Under the pieces are notes generated by a model. It saw only the letters and a program-made list of their open reading frames with translations, was not told the DNA's origin and did no database searches. Source: Clostridia bacterium (GTDB lineage: Bacteria > Bacillota > Clostridia > Christensenellales > CAG-138). Taken from it: DNA of 64,000 nt. A program made the translations under genes and the position numbers. This document shows, piece after piece, positions 26,521-35,348 of the stretch (its first letter is position 1; the number at the start of each line of letters is the position of its first letter). The stretch covers positions 49,547 through 113,546 of the forward strand of contig JAFWJN010000032.1 of the NCBI GenBank assembly GCA_017514685.1. The letters are read 5' to 3'.

Positions 26521-28194
26521 TTATACACCGACTGCTTTCTCAGTAAGGGACGAAGCATCTGCCATCAGGGCATCCAGTTTGGTATAGTCCAGGCACCAGA
26601 CAACTTCATGCGCATAGGGTTTATGCCACACTTTGGCCTTTACTTCGTCGCGAAGAGGTTCAAGCATTTTAATGCTGTCCCTGACGCGTTTGGCATCCGC
26701 TTCCGACCCGGTGATTTCTGCGCGTCTGGTATAGTAAACCAGGTGCGCAATCTCACGGAACGTCCTGACATAGAGATCATAAAGATCAAGCAGGGTCTTG
26801 AGATACTCTTCAAACTCTTTGGAAACCCCGAGCGTTTCGGGTTTCAGAATGTCTGGAAGCTGACGCACCAGTTCGAGCGCTTCGTCTTTTTCCCGGAAGA
26901 TCTCGATCATGTTTTCTTCCGTCGGATCGACCAGCAGATGCGCATCCGGATCCCAGTAATCTCTGCTGTGGAAACGCTGCATCATGTTGAACGCAAGATC
27001 TACTTCATCAAAGAACTGGCAGTTTTCCTGGAAGACATGTCCCCTTGCGTAGATGGTCTTTTCCAGCACTTTCCATGATGTCTGCGTAAAGAGCTTCAGC
27101 CTTTCAACAGCATCCGGAGCTGTAGGATACTCCGGCAGCTGCACAATACAGTCCTGAATGAACGAGTTGTACAGACCGCATTTGTTGACCCAGGTCGAAT
27201 AGATCTCGTCTTCGCTGACATCCGGATTTTCCGTGATCATTGCGCCGGCGATGAGGTTCAGCATATTGAACGAATTGAAGGTGCTGCCTTCGGAAAGGAG
27301 TTCCCAGTCCGTCCGGAACCATGCGCCGGTTGCGCCTTTTTCCGCATACAGCTTCAGCCTTCTTTTGGTGTCTTCTACAAGACTGCAGGGGAAGACACCG
27401 ACACCGAAATACTGACCCCAGGTATCGAACTCGATCCATTCATCAAGACCGCCGCAGTTTCCGATGGCCGGGTTGTCAGGGAATGTCGGATAGTAGTCAT
27501 GAGGTGTTTTCTTCAGTGCCATGACGATATCCTTGGACACCGACTGCGCTGCTTCTACCATGGCATACTGGTGATCGGAAGTGTAGGCAAAGTCGCGGAC
27601 GACCAGCTTTTTACCGAATTTCTTCAGAGACTTGTACATGGCGGTGAGCAGTTCCCTGTACCAGGTGTCCATATTGTAGGACCTGCATCTTTCACACGTA
27701 CAGGCATTCGCAGCCATTGAAACCATGCTTTCCCTTGTGCCCGGGCTTACGATGACCCCAGTGAACTCCGGTACCAGTTCACAGAGTTCCGTATACTTTT
27801 TATCCAGGAAATCCCACCAGAACGGGTCTGTCGGGCAGATCGCCCCGTTTTCCTTACGCAGGTGCGGATAGATTTCGAGCAGATCAACCGGGAAGAACAG
27901 CTCTTTTACGTTGAAATAGAAGTCGATCCCGTTTTCGACGCACTTATGCGCGACCTGATTGATATAGTAACGGTTGTTTAAAAGAGTAATATCCCTTAGC
28001 GGCCATCTGTCCAACCAGACGTTTTTCGGGAACATCGAAAACGGAGGAATCAGTTTATCCACGATGTCGATATCGTGAAAGATCAGTGCGTTCAGATGAT
28101 ACTCTTTGATAAACTCGATTGACCGGTTTACTGCGGCCATGTGCCACATATTGGTTCCATGCATTTCAAGACCACGAAATTTGTATTCGCTCAT
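26521..28194 (-). CDS. Uncharacterised TIM-barrel protein, distantly alpha-glucuronidase-like
   Basis: 557 residues, cytoplasmic, no signal. The start has AAGGAG upstream. The N-terminal two thirds reads as a TIM barrel (NALIFHDIDIVDKLIPPFSMF; GVIVSPGTRESM; VVRDFAYTSD; DIVMALKKTPHDYYPTFPDN; EFDTWGQYFGVG), with faint resemblance to GH67 alpha-glucuronidases in the order of these motifs. A Cys cluster CTCERC follows the GTRES motif. The C-terminal 180 residues are helical. I cannot assign an activity; hydrolysis of a glycoside entering via the adjacent ABC importer is the natural guess. Confidence 0.6.
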   Translation of the reverse strand: MSEYKFRGLEMHGTNMWHMAAVNRSIEFIKEYHLNALIFHDIDIVDKLIPPFSMFPKNVWLDRWPLRDITLLNNRYYINQVAHKCVENGIDFYFNVKELFFPVDLLEIYPHLRKENGAICPTDPFWWDFLDKKYTELCELVPEFTGVIVSPGTRESMVSMAANACTCERCRSYNMDTWYRELLTAMYKSLKKFGKKLVVRDFAYTSDHQYAMVEAAQSVSKDIVMALKKTPHDYYPTFPDNPAIGNCGGLDEWIEFDTWGQYFGVGVFPCSLVEDTKRRLKLYAEKGATGAWFRTDWELLSEGSTFNSFNMLNLIAGAMITENPDVSEDEIYSTWVNKCGLYNSFIQDCIVQLPEYPTAPDAVERLKLFTQTSWKVLEKTIYARGHVFQENCQFFDEVDLAFNMMQRFHSRDYWDPDAHLLVDPTEENMIEIFREKDEALELVRQLPDILKPETLGVSKEFEEYLKTLLDLYDLYVRTFREIAHLVYYTRRAEITGSEADAKRVRDSIKMLEPLRDEVKAKVWHKPYAHEVVWCLDYTKLDALMADASSLTEKAVGV

Positions 28195-28212
28195 GTGTGT
28201 GTTACTCCTTGT

Positions 28213-28977
28213 TTATTCATTTAATATCCAGATTTGTTCTCCGTCATGTAAATGTCCGTATCTTTTTAATCCCTGCAGCTTATCATATGCAAAAGCGACA
28301 ATGGAATCGCAGTCGGCGTTTGCAACCTGATGGTTCGTCCCGGCTTTCATAGGCACGCATTCGCCTTTGACCAGCGGGAACTCATCGCCTTCGATCCTGA
28401 CCGTCACACTTCCTTTTGTCACGATATAGATTTCATCACACTCATGCCTATGGTAATCCATCTCGGATTCCCCTGCATGAAAGGTCATTGCGCTGAGGTT
28501 GACCAGATCTGACCAGAACGGCTTCTGATTCAGCCAGAACCAGGTTCTTGGTTTCAGAATGACGCTGTGAACAGCCGGAAGTTCATCCGAGCGCTGATAG
28601 CCGTCTTCATATCTTCCTTCCGGACCGATGAAGCGACGGATGCATTCCTCCGGTACAGCAATCCGTTTCTTTCGTTCTTTTCCCTGCAGCCGGTCACAGA
28701 GAAGCGCATATGTCAGAGGTTCTGTTACGCGCTCAATGCAGTGTGCATCCCCGGCTGGGATGGCAACGATGTCGCCGGCCGAGATTTCAAACAGCTGATT
28801 TTCGATCCTGATCTCAGCGCTGCCACCGGTTATGATGTAGTATTCATTCCAGTCACAGAAAGTATAGCTTTCTGAAGCTCCGAGCGGAAAGTCTCTGACC
28901 GCAACATCAGAATAGCGACACCAGTCCGGTTTTTCCTGTTTCCATTTCCAGCATGGAACTTTTTTATACTGATCCAC
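28213..28977 (-). CDS. Bicupin protein
   Basis: 254 residues starting at GTG after GAAAGGAAA. Two cupin domains: the first (about 35-95) with EYYIITGGSAEIRI and IPAGDAHCI, the second (about 170-235) with the metal-type motif HRHECDEIYIVTKGSVTVRI and KAGTNHQV. The second has the His-x-His-x4-Glu arrangement of a metal site. It could be a sugar or sugar-acid isomerase/epimerase or a sensor. It lies between permease and TIM-barrel genes, 18-21 bases from each. Confidence 0.8.
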   Translation of the reverse strand: MDQYKKVPCWKWKQEKPDWCRYSDVAVRDFPLGASESYTFCDWNEYYIITGGSAEIRIENQLFEISAGDIVAIPAGDAHCIERVTEPLTYALLCDRLQGKERKKRIAVPEECIRRFIGPEGRYEDGYQRSDELPAVHSVILKPRTWFWLNQKPFWSDLVNLSAMTFHAGESEMDYHRHECDEIYIVTKGSVTVRIEGDEFPLVKGECVPMKAGTNHQVANADCDSIVAFAYDKLQGLKRYGHLHDGEQIWILNE

Positions 28978-28998
28978 TTGGTTTCCTTTCGATTCTGT

Positions 28999-29874
28999 TT
29001 ATCCTTTTAATCCGGTCGTGGAAATACCTTCGACAAAATATCTCTGCATGATCACATAAAGAATGACAGGAGGGATAATCGTGCACAGTGTCATAGCAAG
29101 CACCTGATTCCAGATGATCAGGTCTGTGGAGTCCAGAGAAAGGCGCAAAGCCAGCGTAACAGGATACTTTTCCACACTGTTGATGTACAGCATATTGGAG
29201 AAAAAATCATTCCATCTCCAGACGAACTGCAGCAAAGCCATAGAAATGATGGAGGGTTTTGCCAGTGGGATCATGACTCTTAGAAAGACTCCGGCTGAAT
29301 TACATCCGTCAATGATGGCGGCTTCTTCCAATTCCTTGGGAATACCGCGGAAAAACTGCACCATCATATAAATGAAAAACGGATAAGTAGCAAAGCCTGC
29401 AGGAATGATGAAGGGTTTGTAACTGTCCAGCCAGCCGAGTCTGTTGTACAGCAGGTATCTGGGAATAATGAGAACTTGCTCCGGCAGTAACAGCATCCCC
29501 ATCATGATCGCAAACAGAATCTTTTTACCTTTGAAATGAAACCGCGCAAATCCATATGCAACCAGACAGCTGGAAGCAACCGTCAGGATCACGGTAGGAA
29601 TTACGAGCAGAAAAGAATTCAGAAAGTAGTTTGAATAGGTTAATCCGTTAACAGACTGCCAGCCTTTTTTAAATGCTCCGAAATCCCATGATTTCGGGAT
29701 CAGGCTCATCGAAGAAAAAATCTCAGTGTTATCTTTAAAAGCAGCGGTCAATAACCATATGACCGGGAAAATCATCATCAGGCAGACCAGAACGATGAAT
29801 ACATAGGAAAATGCTCTGCCGATGCGATTTTTGAACTTCGATAGATTGTTATACTTTAGATTATTCATTTTCAT
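28999..29874 (-). CDS. Sugar ABC transporter permease, MalG/UgpE type
   Basis: 291 residues, six membrane segments, first helix at about 18-40. The EAA coupling loop is visible (EEAAIIDGCNSAGVFLRVMIPLAKP). CUT1-family carbohydrate importer subunit. The start overlaps the other permease gene by 14 bases. No ATPase gene lies in this operon, so a shared MsmK/UgpC-type ATPase elsewhere is probably used. Confidence 0.93.
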   Translation of the reverse strand: MKMNNLKYNNLSKFKNRIGRAFSYVFIVLVCLMMIFPVIWLLTAAFKDNTEIFSSMSLIPKSWDFGAFKKGWQSVNGLTYSNYFLNSFLLVIPTVILTVASSCLVAYGFARFHFKGKKILFAIMMGMLLLPEQVLIIPRYLLYNRLGWLDSYKPFIIPAGFATYPFFIYMMVQFFRGIPKELEEAAIIDGCNSAGVFLRVMIPLAKPSIISMALLQFVWRWNDFFSNMLYINSVEKYPVTLALRLSLDSTDLIIWNQVLAMTLCTIIPPVILYVIMQRYFVEGISTTGLKG

Positions 29875-30754
29875 TAAATACCCAGAATTTAGAGGTTCCG
29901 AAGATAATGAGTGTTACCACCGCTATTATAAGGAAGAAGATCCAGGATAAAGCGGATGCATATCCCATCTTCATAAAGGAAAACGCATTATCATACAACA
30001 ACATGCTGTAGAGATAGGTTGATTTGAGCGGCCCACCGCCGGTGATAAGATAGGGCGCTGCAAATTCCTGGAATGCGTTAATTGTCTGCATGATAAGATT
30101 AAACTGAATAATGGGGCTGATCCCAGGCAGCGTGATCTTAAAGAAACAGGTAACTGCTCCGGCACCATCCATTTTGGCGGCTTCATAATAACTTCTCGGA
30201 ATCTGTTTCAGAGCAGCCAGAAACAGGACCATGGATGAACCGAACTGCCAGACGGCCAGAAGTGCTATGGTGAATGAAGCCATATTGGGACTGCCCAGCC
30301 ATGGAACAGATTTCAAACCGATTTTCGTAAGAAATGAATTCACCAGACCGCGTCCGCTGAACAGAGCTCTCCACAGAATCGCGACGCCAGCGCTGCCTCC
30401 AAGGACGGAGGGAAGGTACACGATTGTTCTGTAAAAGCCGATTCCTTTTAATTTCTGATTACACAAAACGGCAATAAAAAGGGCAAAACCCAGTTTCAAT
30501 GGAACAGTAATTGCAACATAAGCGAGAGTTGCAACCAAAGATTTCTTGAAATTCGGATCCTTGAAAATAGCCACGTAGTTTTGCAGACCGATAAAACGGC
30601 CGCCTGTCAACATGGATTTATCTGTAAACGATAAGACAAGCGAATAAAGAAATGGATAAAGTTGAAAGACAACTAATCCTATCATCCATGGTATCAGATA
30701 GACATATGCCACATGGCTTCTTTGATAATTATATGATTTTCTTTTGTGTTTCAT
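29861..30754 (-). CDS. Sugar ABC transporter permease, UgpA/MalF type
   Basis: 297 residues, six membrane segments, with the coupling loop YYEAAKMDGAGAVTCFFKITLPGISP. Forms the membrane pore with the following permease. Family CUT1. Spaced 96 bases from the binding-protein gene by a strong stem-loop. Confidence 0.93.
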   Translation of the reverse strand: MKHKRKSYNYQRSHVAYVYLIPWMIGLVVFQLYPFLYSLVLSFTDKSMLTGGRFIGLQNYVAIFKDPNFKKSLVATLAYVAITVPLKLGFALFIAVLCNQKLKGIGFYRTIVYLPSVLGGSAGVAILWRALFSGRGLVNSFLTKIGLKSVPWLGSPNMASFTIALLAVWQFGSSMVLFLAALKQIPRSYYEAAKMDGAGAVTCFFKITLPGISPIIQFNLIMQTINAFQEFAAPYLITGGGPLKSTYLYSMLLYDNAFSFMKMGYASALSWIFFLIIAVVTLIIFGTSKFWVFNENE

Positions 30755-30800
30755 TCTGACCGTCCATAGGATGTATTATTGGTTGATGGGTAAGGGTGCG

Positions 30801-30832
30801 CTGGGGTGCACACAATAAGATGTGCACCCCAG
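30801..30832 (-). other. Intercistronic stem-loop after the sugar-binding-protein gene
   Basis: Perfect 12-bp arms CTGGGGTGCACA and TGTGCACCCCAG with an 8-base loop, lying 19 bases past the binding-protein stop. There is no T run on the minus strand, so it probably blocks 3' decay and sets a high binding-protein:permease ratio rather than ending transcription. Confidence 0.7.
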
Positions 30833-30850
30833 ATAACAAACAGAGAGGAA

Positions 30851-32200
30851 TTATTTCAGTGTTGCGAGGATGGCATTCATAGCATCGATCGTCTGGCTGG
30901 CTGCTTTTTCAGGAGTCAGAACGCCGTATGCTACCTGATAGATGTAATCCAGAGCCGCTGCATTCAGCTCGGCGTTGGTATCAAATGGACCCTCAGCTGA
31001 TCCGGCATGTTTAGCTGCAACTGCGATACTTTCATTAATAATTGCATTGGTTACGCCATTTTGTTCGAGGAGTTTGGCAGCTTCGGTATTTGCAGGAATG
31101 CCACGCTGCAGACCAGAAATGGTGATAGCCTCTTCATCCTTCAAGAACCATTCGACAAAGTCCAGAGCTTCTTTCTGGTAAGGGGATGCTTTATTTACAC
31201 AGAGTAGCTGGGTTGGCATCATCGAGATACCGGTATCAGTTGCACCTTCCATAACAGGATACAACATGGTTCCAATCTCAAATGTAGAGTCGTTCAAAAC
31301 CTGCAGGGTGTTGGAGGCATACGTCATGCACATGCCCCACTGACCGTTCAGCCATTCCGGTACCTGGCTCGCATAAGCCAGACCTTCATAAACAACCAAA
31401 TCTTCAATGGGAGGAAGCGTGCCGGTGTCAAACAATGCTTTGACATAGTTGAAGTATTCTGTCAATTCTTCCACGGAGCAGGTGATTTTATAGTTTTCGG
31501 TATCGATCATGTGTTTTCCAGTGAGCTGCAGGATGTAGCTCTGCATGAAGGCGTTCAGGTTGTCGCTGTTTGCCCAGAGCAGATGACTGTTCGGATCAGC
31601 TTTGTTGACTGCTTCGCCGGCTTCAAGAATGGTTTTCCATGACCAGTCGTCGCTAGGAGTAAGATTGAATTTTTCAAAGAACTCTTTGTTGTACCACAGA
31701 GCTTTCACGTTAATACCGGTTGCAAGACCCATCACATAGTCTTTATTGCCGGCATATTCAGCAGGCATTTCAGCCCATGCAGAATAGTCGATCGGACCAT
31801 CCTTCATATTGAGGAAAGGCATTCCCTGCAGAACAATGTCAGATGCCCACTTGTAGTCTGCCTGGATAATATCCGCAGCTGTTCCACCGGACAGTTGAGT
31901 AAGCATCTTCTCATAGTAAGAATCCCAGCTGACCGGTTCACCGATTATGGTGATATTGGGATGCTTTGCCATATATGCATTGATCGCCTCATATGTGGCT
32001 GCATTTCTGGCGTCGCCACCCCACCATGTAAAGTGTAGTGTGATGTTCTCACTGTCAGATGAGGTCGCTGCTGCAGGAGCGTTATTCGCCGGTGTACCAG
32101 AGTCACTGTTAGATGCTGTATTACTGCTTGCGGGACTTGCACATGCGACAATACTCAGTACCATTAAGACAGCGATGACCAGTGCTAGTGCTTTTTTCAT
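30851..32200 (-). CDS. Sugar ABC transporter substrate-binding lipoprotein
   Basis: 449 residues. Signal with lipobox SIVAC (mature Cys at about 20), Ser/Ala/Asn linker, then a family 1 solute-binding protein: FTWWGGDARNAATYEAINAY, SWDSYYEKMLTQLSGG, DIIQADYKWA, and EALDFVEWFLKDEEA. Delivers an oligosaccharide or sugar to the two permeases. First gene of the 12-gene operon; its ribosome site is GAAGGAGAAG. The ligand cannot be inferred from sequence alone. Confidence 0.93.
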   Translation of the reverse strand: MKKALALVIAVLMVLSIVACASPASSNTASNSDSGTPANNAPAAATSSDSENITLHFTWWGGDARNAATYEAINAYMAKHPNITIIGEPVSWDSYYEKMLTQLSGGTAADIIQADYKWASDIVLQGMPFLNMKDGPIDYSAWAEMPAEYAGNKDYVMGLATGINVKALWYNKEFFEKFNLTPSDDWSWKTILEAGEAVNKADPNSHLLWANSDNLNAFMQSYILQLTGKHMIDTENYKITCSVEELTEYFNYVKALFDTGTLPPIEDLVVYEGLAYASQVPEWLNGQWGMCMTYASNTLQVLNDSTFEIGTMLYPVMEGATDTGISMMPTQLLCVNKASPYQKEALDFVEWFLKDEEAITISGLQRGIPANTEAAKLLEQNGVTNAIINESIAVAAKHAGSAEGPFDTNAELNAAALDYIYQVAYGVLTPEKAASQTIDAMNAILATLK

Positions 32201-32514
32201 GATAATCTTCTCCTTCTTTTGACTTTGATTATTTACTATATGATACGCAATCCATATCCTATATTATACTTATATTTTACTTTTGTCCTGAGCAATTCAA
32301 AAGTGACATAATTTTCATTTCTACATCTCTTTTTTTAAGATGATATTCTTTCAGCGAAAACAGCTTACCGACTCAGATGATTGATATTCACAAAACAAGA
32401 AACAGCTGTCATTTTCCAATTGTCAACAAACAGCAGACGCAGGTAATGAGTAAGGTACGGATAAAAATTTATAAATCTGGAATCATACAGTATCCGTTCT
32501 TTTTTCTGTTTAAC

Positions 32515-32544
32515 TTGATAGAGGGACAGTAGATGTGATATCAT
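32515..32544 (+). promoter_or_regulatory. Probable promoter for the E2-like/ligase pair
   Basis: TTGATA (32515-32520), an 18-base spacer and TATCAT (32539-32544), 24 bases before the start codon. The divergent region 32201-32514 is AT-rich; it carries a TATAAT on the minus strand (complement of 32263-32268) that may serve the binding-protein operon but has no clear -35 partner. Confidence 0.4.
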
Positions 32545-32567
32545 TACGATTGTGCAGGGGGAAAACA

Positions 32568-33482
32568 ATGCACAAAGAGTTTTTCAGGAAGGAAACCATA
32601 TCAATGGGAATTAAATGGGGAGACCGGCCGGGAGCCCGTTACGTCAAAGATGTTTCGGGACTTACGACCATAATGCTGCACCTTATGCCGAACAGGACGG
32701 AGAGCGAAGTCTATCTTGCCGACAAGCTCGACGCCACGGAAATCGTGAAGTTTATCGAAAAGAAGAACCTGGAGCACGATAACTATAAAACAACGATCTT
32801 TCACTGCGTTGTTTTCGCGATTGCGAAAATGATCAACGAACGGCCGAAGATGAACCGGTACGTCCAGGGACGCAGGATGTATGAGAGAAACGAGATCAGC
32901 ATGTCCTTTATGGCCAAGCGCCGTTTTGCAGACAATGCCGAAGAAGCTTTCATGTGGATCGTGCCCAAAGAAGACGACACGATCGACACGATCAGCCACA
33001 AGATCTACGGAGACGTTCGCGAAGTCCGCAAGAGCGAGCACGCAGACGGAGGATTCGACTCCACTGTGGAAGCGTTCTCCAAGATTCCGCGCCTGCTTCT
33101 CATGCTGGTGTTCAAAATCATCCGCTGGCTCAACTTCTGGGGCAGAGTCCCCAAAGCGCTGACGCAAGGGGATTCCAATCACGCGACCGTTCTCTTGTCC
33201 AACCTCGGGAGCATCGGGGGACCGCAGGTGTATCATCATCTGAACAACTATGGCACCAACAGCATTATGGTTACTGTCGGCACGCTGCATAAGGAAGAAC
33301 TGCTCATGCCGGACGGCACGAGACAGATGCGCGATGTCCTGGACATCGGAGTGACGATGGATGAACGGATCGGGGACGGATTCTACTTTGTCAGAAGCCT
33401 TAAGCTGATGAAATATCTGTTTGAGCATCCGGAACTACTGGACCGTCCGTTCAGCGAACCGAGTGGATTCGATTACAAGTAA
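32568..33482 (+). CDS. E2-like (CAT-fold) acyltransferase homologue without catalytic His
   Basis: 304 residues matching the catalytic domain of 2-oxoacid dehydrogenase E2/chloramphenicol acetyltransferase folds, but with no lipoyl or subunit-binding domain. Visible: KTTIFHCVVFAIAKMINERP, LLSNLGSIGG and the C-terminal motif DERIGDG (265-271). In active E2 proteins this last motif is DHRxxDG, so the general-base His is Glu here. The start is the ATG after GCAGGGGGAAAACA; a second ATG lies 13 codons on. It is followed after 15 bases by an acyl-CoA ligase, suggesting acyl transfer from a CoA thioester, mechanism unclear. Confidence 0.75.
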   Translation: MHKEFFRKETISMGIKWGDRPGARYVKDVSGLTTIMLHLMPNRTESEVYLADKLDATEIVKFIEKKNLEHDNYKTTIFHCVVFAIAKMINERPKMNRYVQGRRMYERNEISMSFMAKRRFADNAEEAFMWIVPKEDDTIDTISHKIYGDVREVRKSEHADGGFDSTVEAFSKIPRLLLMLVFKIIRWLNFWGRVPKALTQGDSNHATVLLSNLGSIGGPQVYHHLNNYGTNSIMVTVGTLHKEELLMPDGTRQMRDVLDIGVTMDERIGDGFYFVRSLKLMKYLFEHPELLDRPFSEPSGFDYK

Positions 33483-33497
33483 GCAGGGGGAAACAGA

Positions 33498-35228
33498 GTG
33501 ATTACAGCAAAGACACCCTGGGAACCATTCCTTGGAGGCGTTCCCATGCATCTGGATTATTTTGAAGGTTCCATGTTCGATAAGGTTGCCGAGATCGCGA
33601 AGCAGTATCCGGACAACATCGCTTTTGACTTTATGGGCCGTTCCACCACCTACCGACAGATGGTGCAGGAGATCGAGCGCTGCGCAAAGGCGCTGAAAAC
33701 GATCGGCGTGCGCGAAAACGACAAGGTCACGATTGCGATGCCCAACTGTCCGCAAGCAATCTATATGTTCTATGCCATCAACCTGATCGGCGCGATCGCG
33801 AACATGATCCATCCTCTGTCGGCCGAAAAGGAGATTGAGTTCTATCTGAACGAGTCGGAAAGCATCACGGCGATTACGCTCGATCAGTTCTACAATAAGT
33901 TTGAGTCGATCCGGGAAAACACCAAGGTCGTGAACATCATCATCGCGTCGGTCAAGGACGCGCTGTCCCGTCCGGTCCGGGCAGGATACATGCTGACTGA
34001 GGGACGGAAGATCAAAAAGATTCCCAAAGACGCGCCGGTAATCCGCTGGAAGGAGTTCATGTGCCTCTCGGAGCATTGCTTCTACCGCTATCGGGTCGAG
34101 CGCAAATCCGATGATCCCGCCGTCATTCTCTATTCCGGAGGAACGACCGGAACGACGAAGGGAATCGTGCTGACCAATAAGAATTTCAACGCGCTCGGGC
34201 AGCAGGTCGTGGCTGCAAACCCCATGTTCCGCATCGGGGACAAGATGCTGGCCGCCATGCCTCTGTTCCACGGATTCGGCCTTGGCGTCTGTATTCATAC
34301 GATGCTTTCCCAGGGAGGCCGGTGCATCCTGGTACCGCGCTTTACGGCGAAGACCTACGCGAAAGATATCATCAAGTACCGCTGCAACTTCATCGCAGGC
34401 GTTCCGACCCTGTATGAGGCTCTTCTGAGACTTCCGAGCATGGAGGATGCCGATTTGTCCAGCCTGAAGGGCGTTTTCTCCGGAGGCGACAGTCTGTCGG
34501 TAGAGCTCAAGAAGAAGTTCGATACCTTCCTGTATGATCATAAGGCGTCGATTCAGGTCCGTGAGGGATACGGCACGACGGAAACGGTCACGGCATGCTG
34601 CCTGACTCCGCCGCACATGTTCAAGGAAGGCTCCATCGGCGTTCCGTTTCCGGATACGTACATTAAGATTGTGGAACCCGGAACGGATAAGGAAGTGCCA
34701 TACGGACAGGAGGGAGAGATCCTGCTGGCAGGTCCCACCGTCATGAAGGAGTACATGAAGCATCCGGAAGAGACTGCTCAGACGCTCCGTACCCATGAGG
34801 ACGGACTGACCTGGGTGTATACCGGAGATCTCGGAACGATGGATGATGAAGGATTTGTTTACTTCAGGGGACGCGCCAAGAGGATGATCATCTCCTCCGG
34901 ATACAACGTCTATCCGGCACAGATCGAGAACATTCTGGACGCGAACGACAAGGTGCAGATGAGCTGCGTGATCGGTGTCCCGGATTCGTACAAGATGCAG
35001 AAGGTCAAAGCATTCGTGAAACTGAATCCCGGCGTTCCACAGACGGAGGAAACAAAACAGGAGATTCTTGCTTACTGCAGAAAACATATTGCCAAGTACG
35101 CAATGCCCTATGATATCGCGTTCAAGGACGATATGCCGAAAACACTTGTCGGAAAAGTCGCTTACCGCGTTTTGGAAGAAGAGGAACTCGCGAAGCTGAA
35201 GCAGGAAAACGCTGAAAGCAGCAACTGA
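33498..35228 (+). CDS. AMP-forming acyl-CoA ligase (fatty-acid-type)
   Basis: 576 residues, GTG start after AGGGGGAAAC. Full ANL-superfamily motif set: P-loop LYSGGTTGTTKGI, GYGTTE, adenylate-binding YTGDLG, hinge GRAKRMIISSGYNVYP and the C-terminal catalytic Lys in KTLVGKVAYR. It activates a carboxylic acid to an acyl-adenylate and then a CoA ester. The acid is not identifiable; long- or medium-chain fatty acids are usual for this subgroup. Operon partner of the E2-like protein. Third-position G/C is visibly higher than in most neighbours. Confidence 0.9.
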   Translation: MITAKTPWEPFLGGVPMHLDYFEGSMFDKVAEIAKQYPDNIAFDFMGRSTTYRQMVQEIERCAKALKTIGVRENDKVTIAMPNCPQAIYMFYAINLIGAIANMIHPLSAEKEIEFYLNESESITAITLDQFYNKFESIRENTKVVNIIIASVKDALSRPVRAGYMLTEGRKIKKIPKDAPVIRWKEFMCLSEHCFYRYRVERKSDDPAVILYSGGTTGTTKGIVLTNKNFNALGQQVVAANPMFRIGDKMLAAMPLFHGFGLGVCIHTMLSQGGRCILVPRFTAKTYAKDIIKYRCNFIAGVPTLYEALLRLPSMEDADLSSLKGVFSGGDSLSVELKKKFDTFLYDHKASIQVREGYGTTETVTACCLTPPHMFKEGSIGVPFPDTYIKIVEPGTDKEVPYGQEGEILLAGPTVMKEYMKHPEETAQTLRTHEDGLTWVYTGDLGTMDDEGFVYFRGRAKRMIISSGYNVYPAQIENILDANDKVQMSCVIGVPDSYKMQKVKAFVKLNPGVPQTEETKQEILAYCRKHIAKYAMPYDIAFKDDMPKTLVGKVAYRVLEEEELAKLKQENAESSN

Positions 35229-35269
35229 TCATTATTCAAAATATCTGATTCACTTATAGAAAATAAACA

Positions 35270-35313
35270 ATCCACTGGTTAACGTGAAAACGATGAGCCA
35301 GTGGATATTTTAT
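35270..35313. terminator. Bidirectional terminator between ligase and LacI genes
   Basis: ATCCACTGG (35270-35278) and CCAGTGGAT (35298-35306) with a 19-base loop, followed by a T-rich stretch on the plus strand and A-rich on the other side. Lies between convergent genes. Confidence 0.7.
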
Positions 35314-35348
35314 TGATTCAAATTATTGTCCGGTTAAGATGAGAATTA

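Noticed and set aside
33435-35087. Long open frame (about 550 codons) on the minus strand
   Set aside because: It is antisense to the acyl-CoA ligase, which carries all family motifs; the translation matches no family and has no suitable ribosome site.
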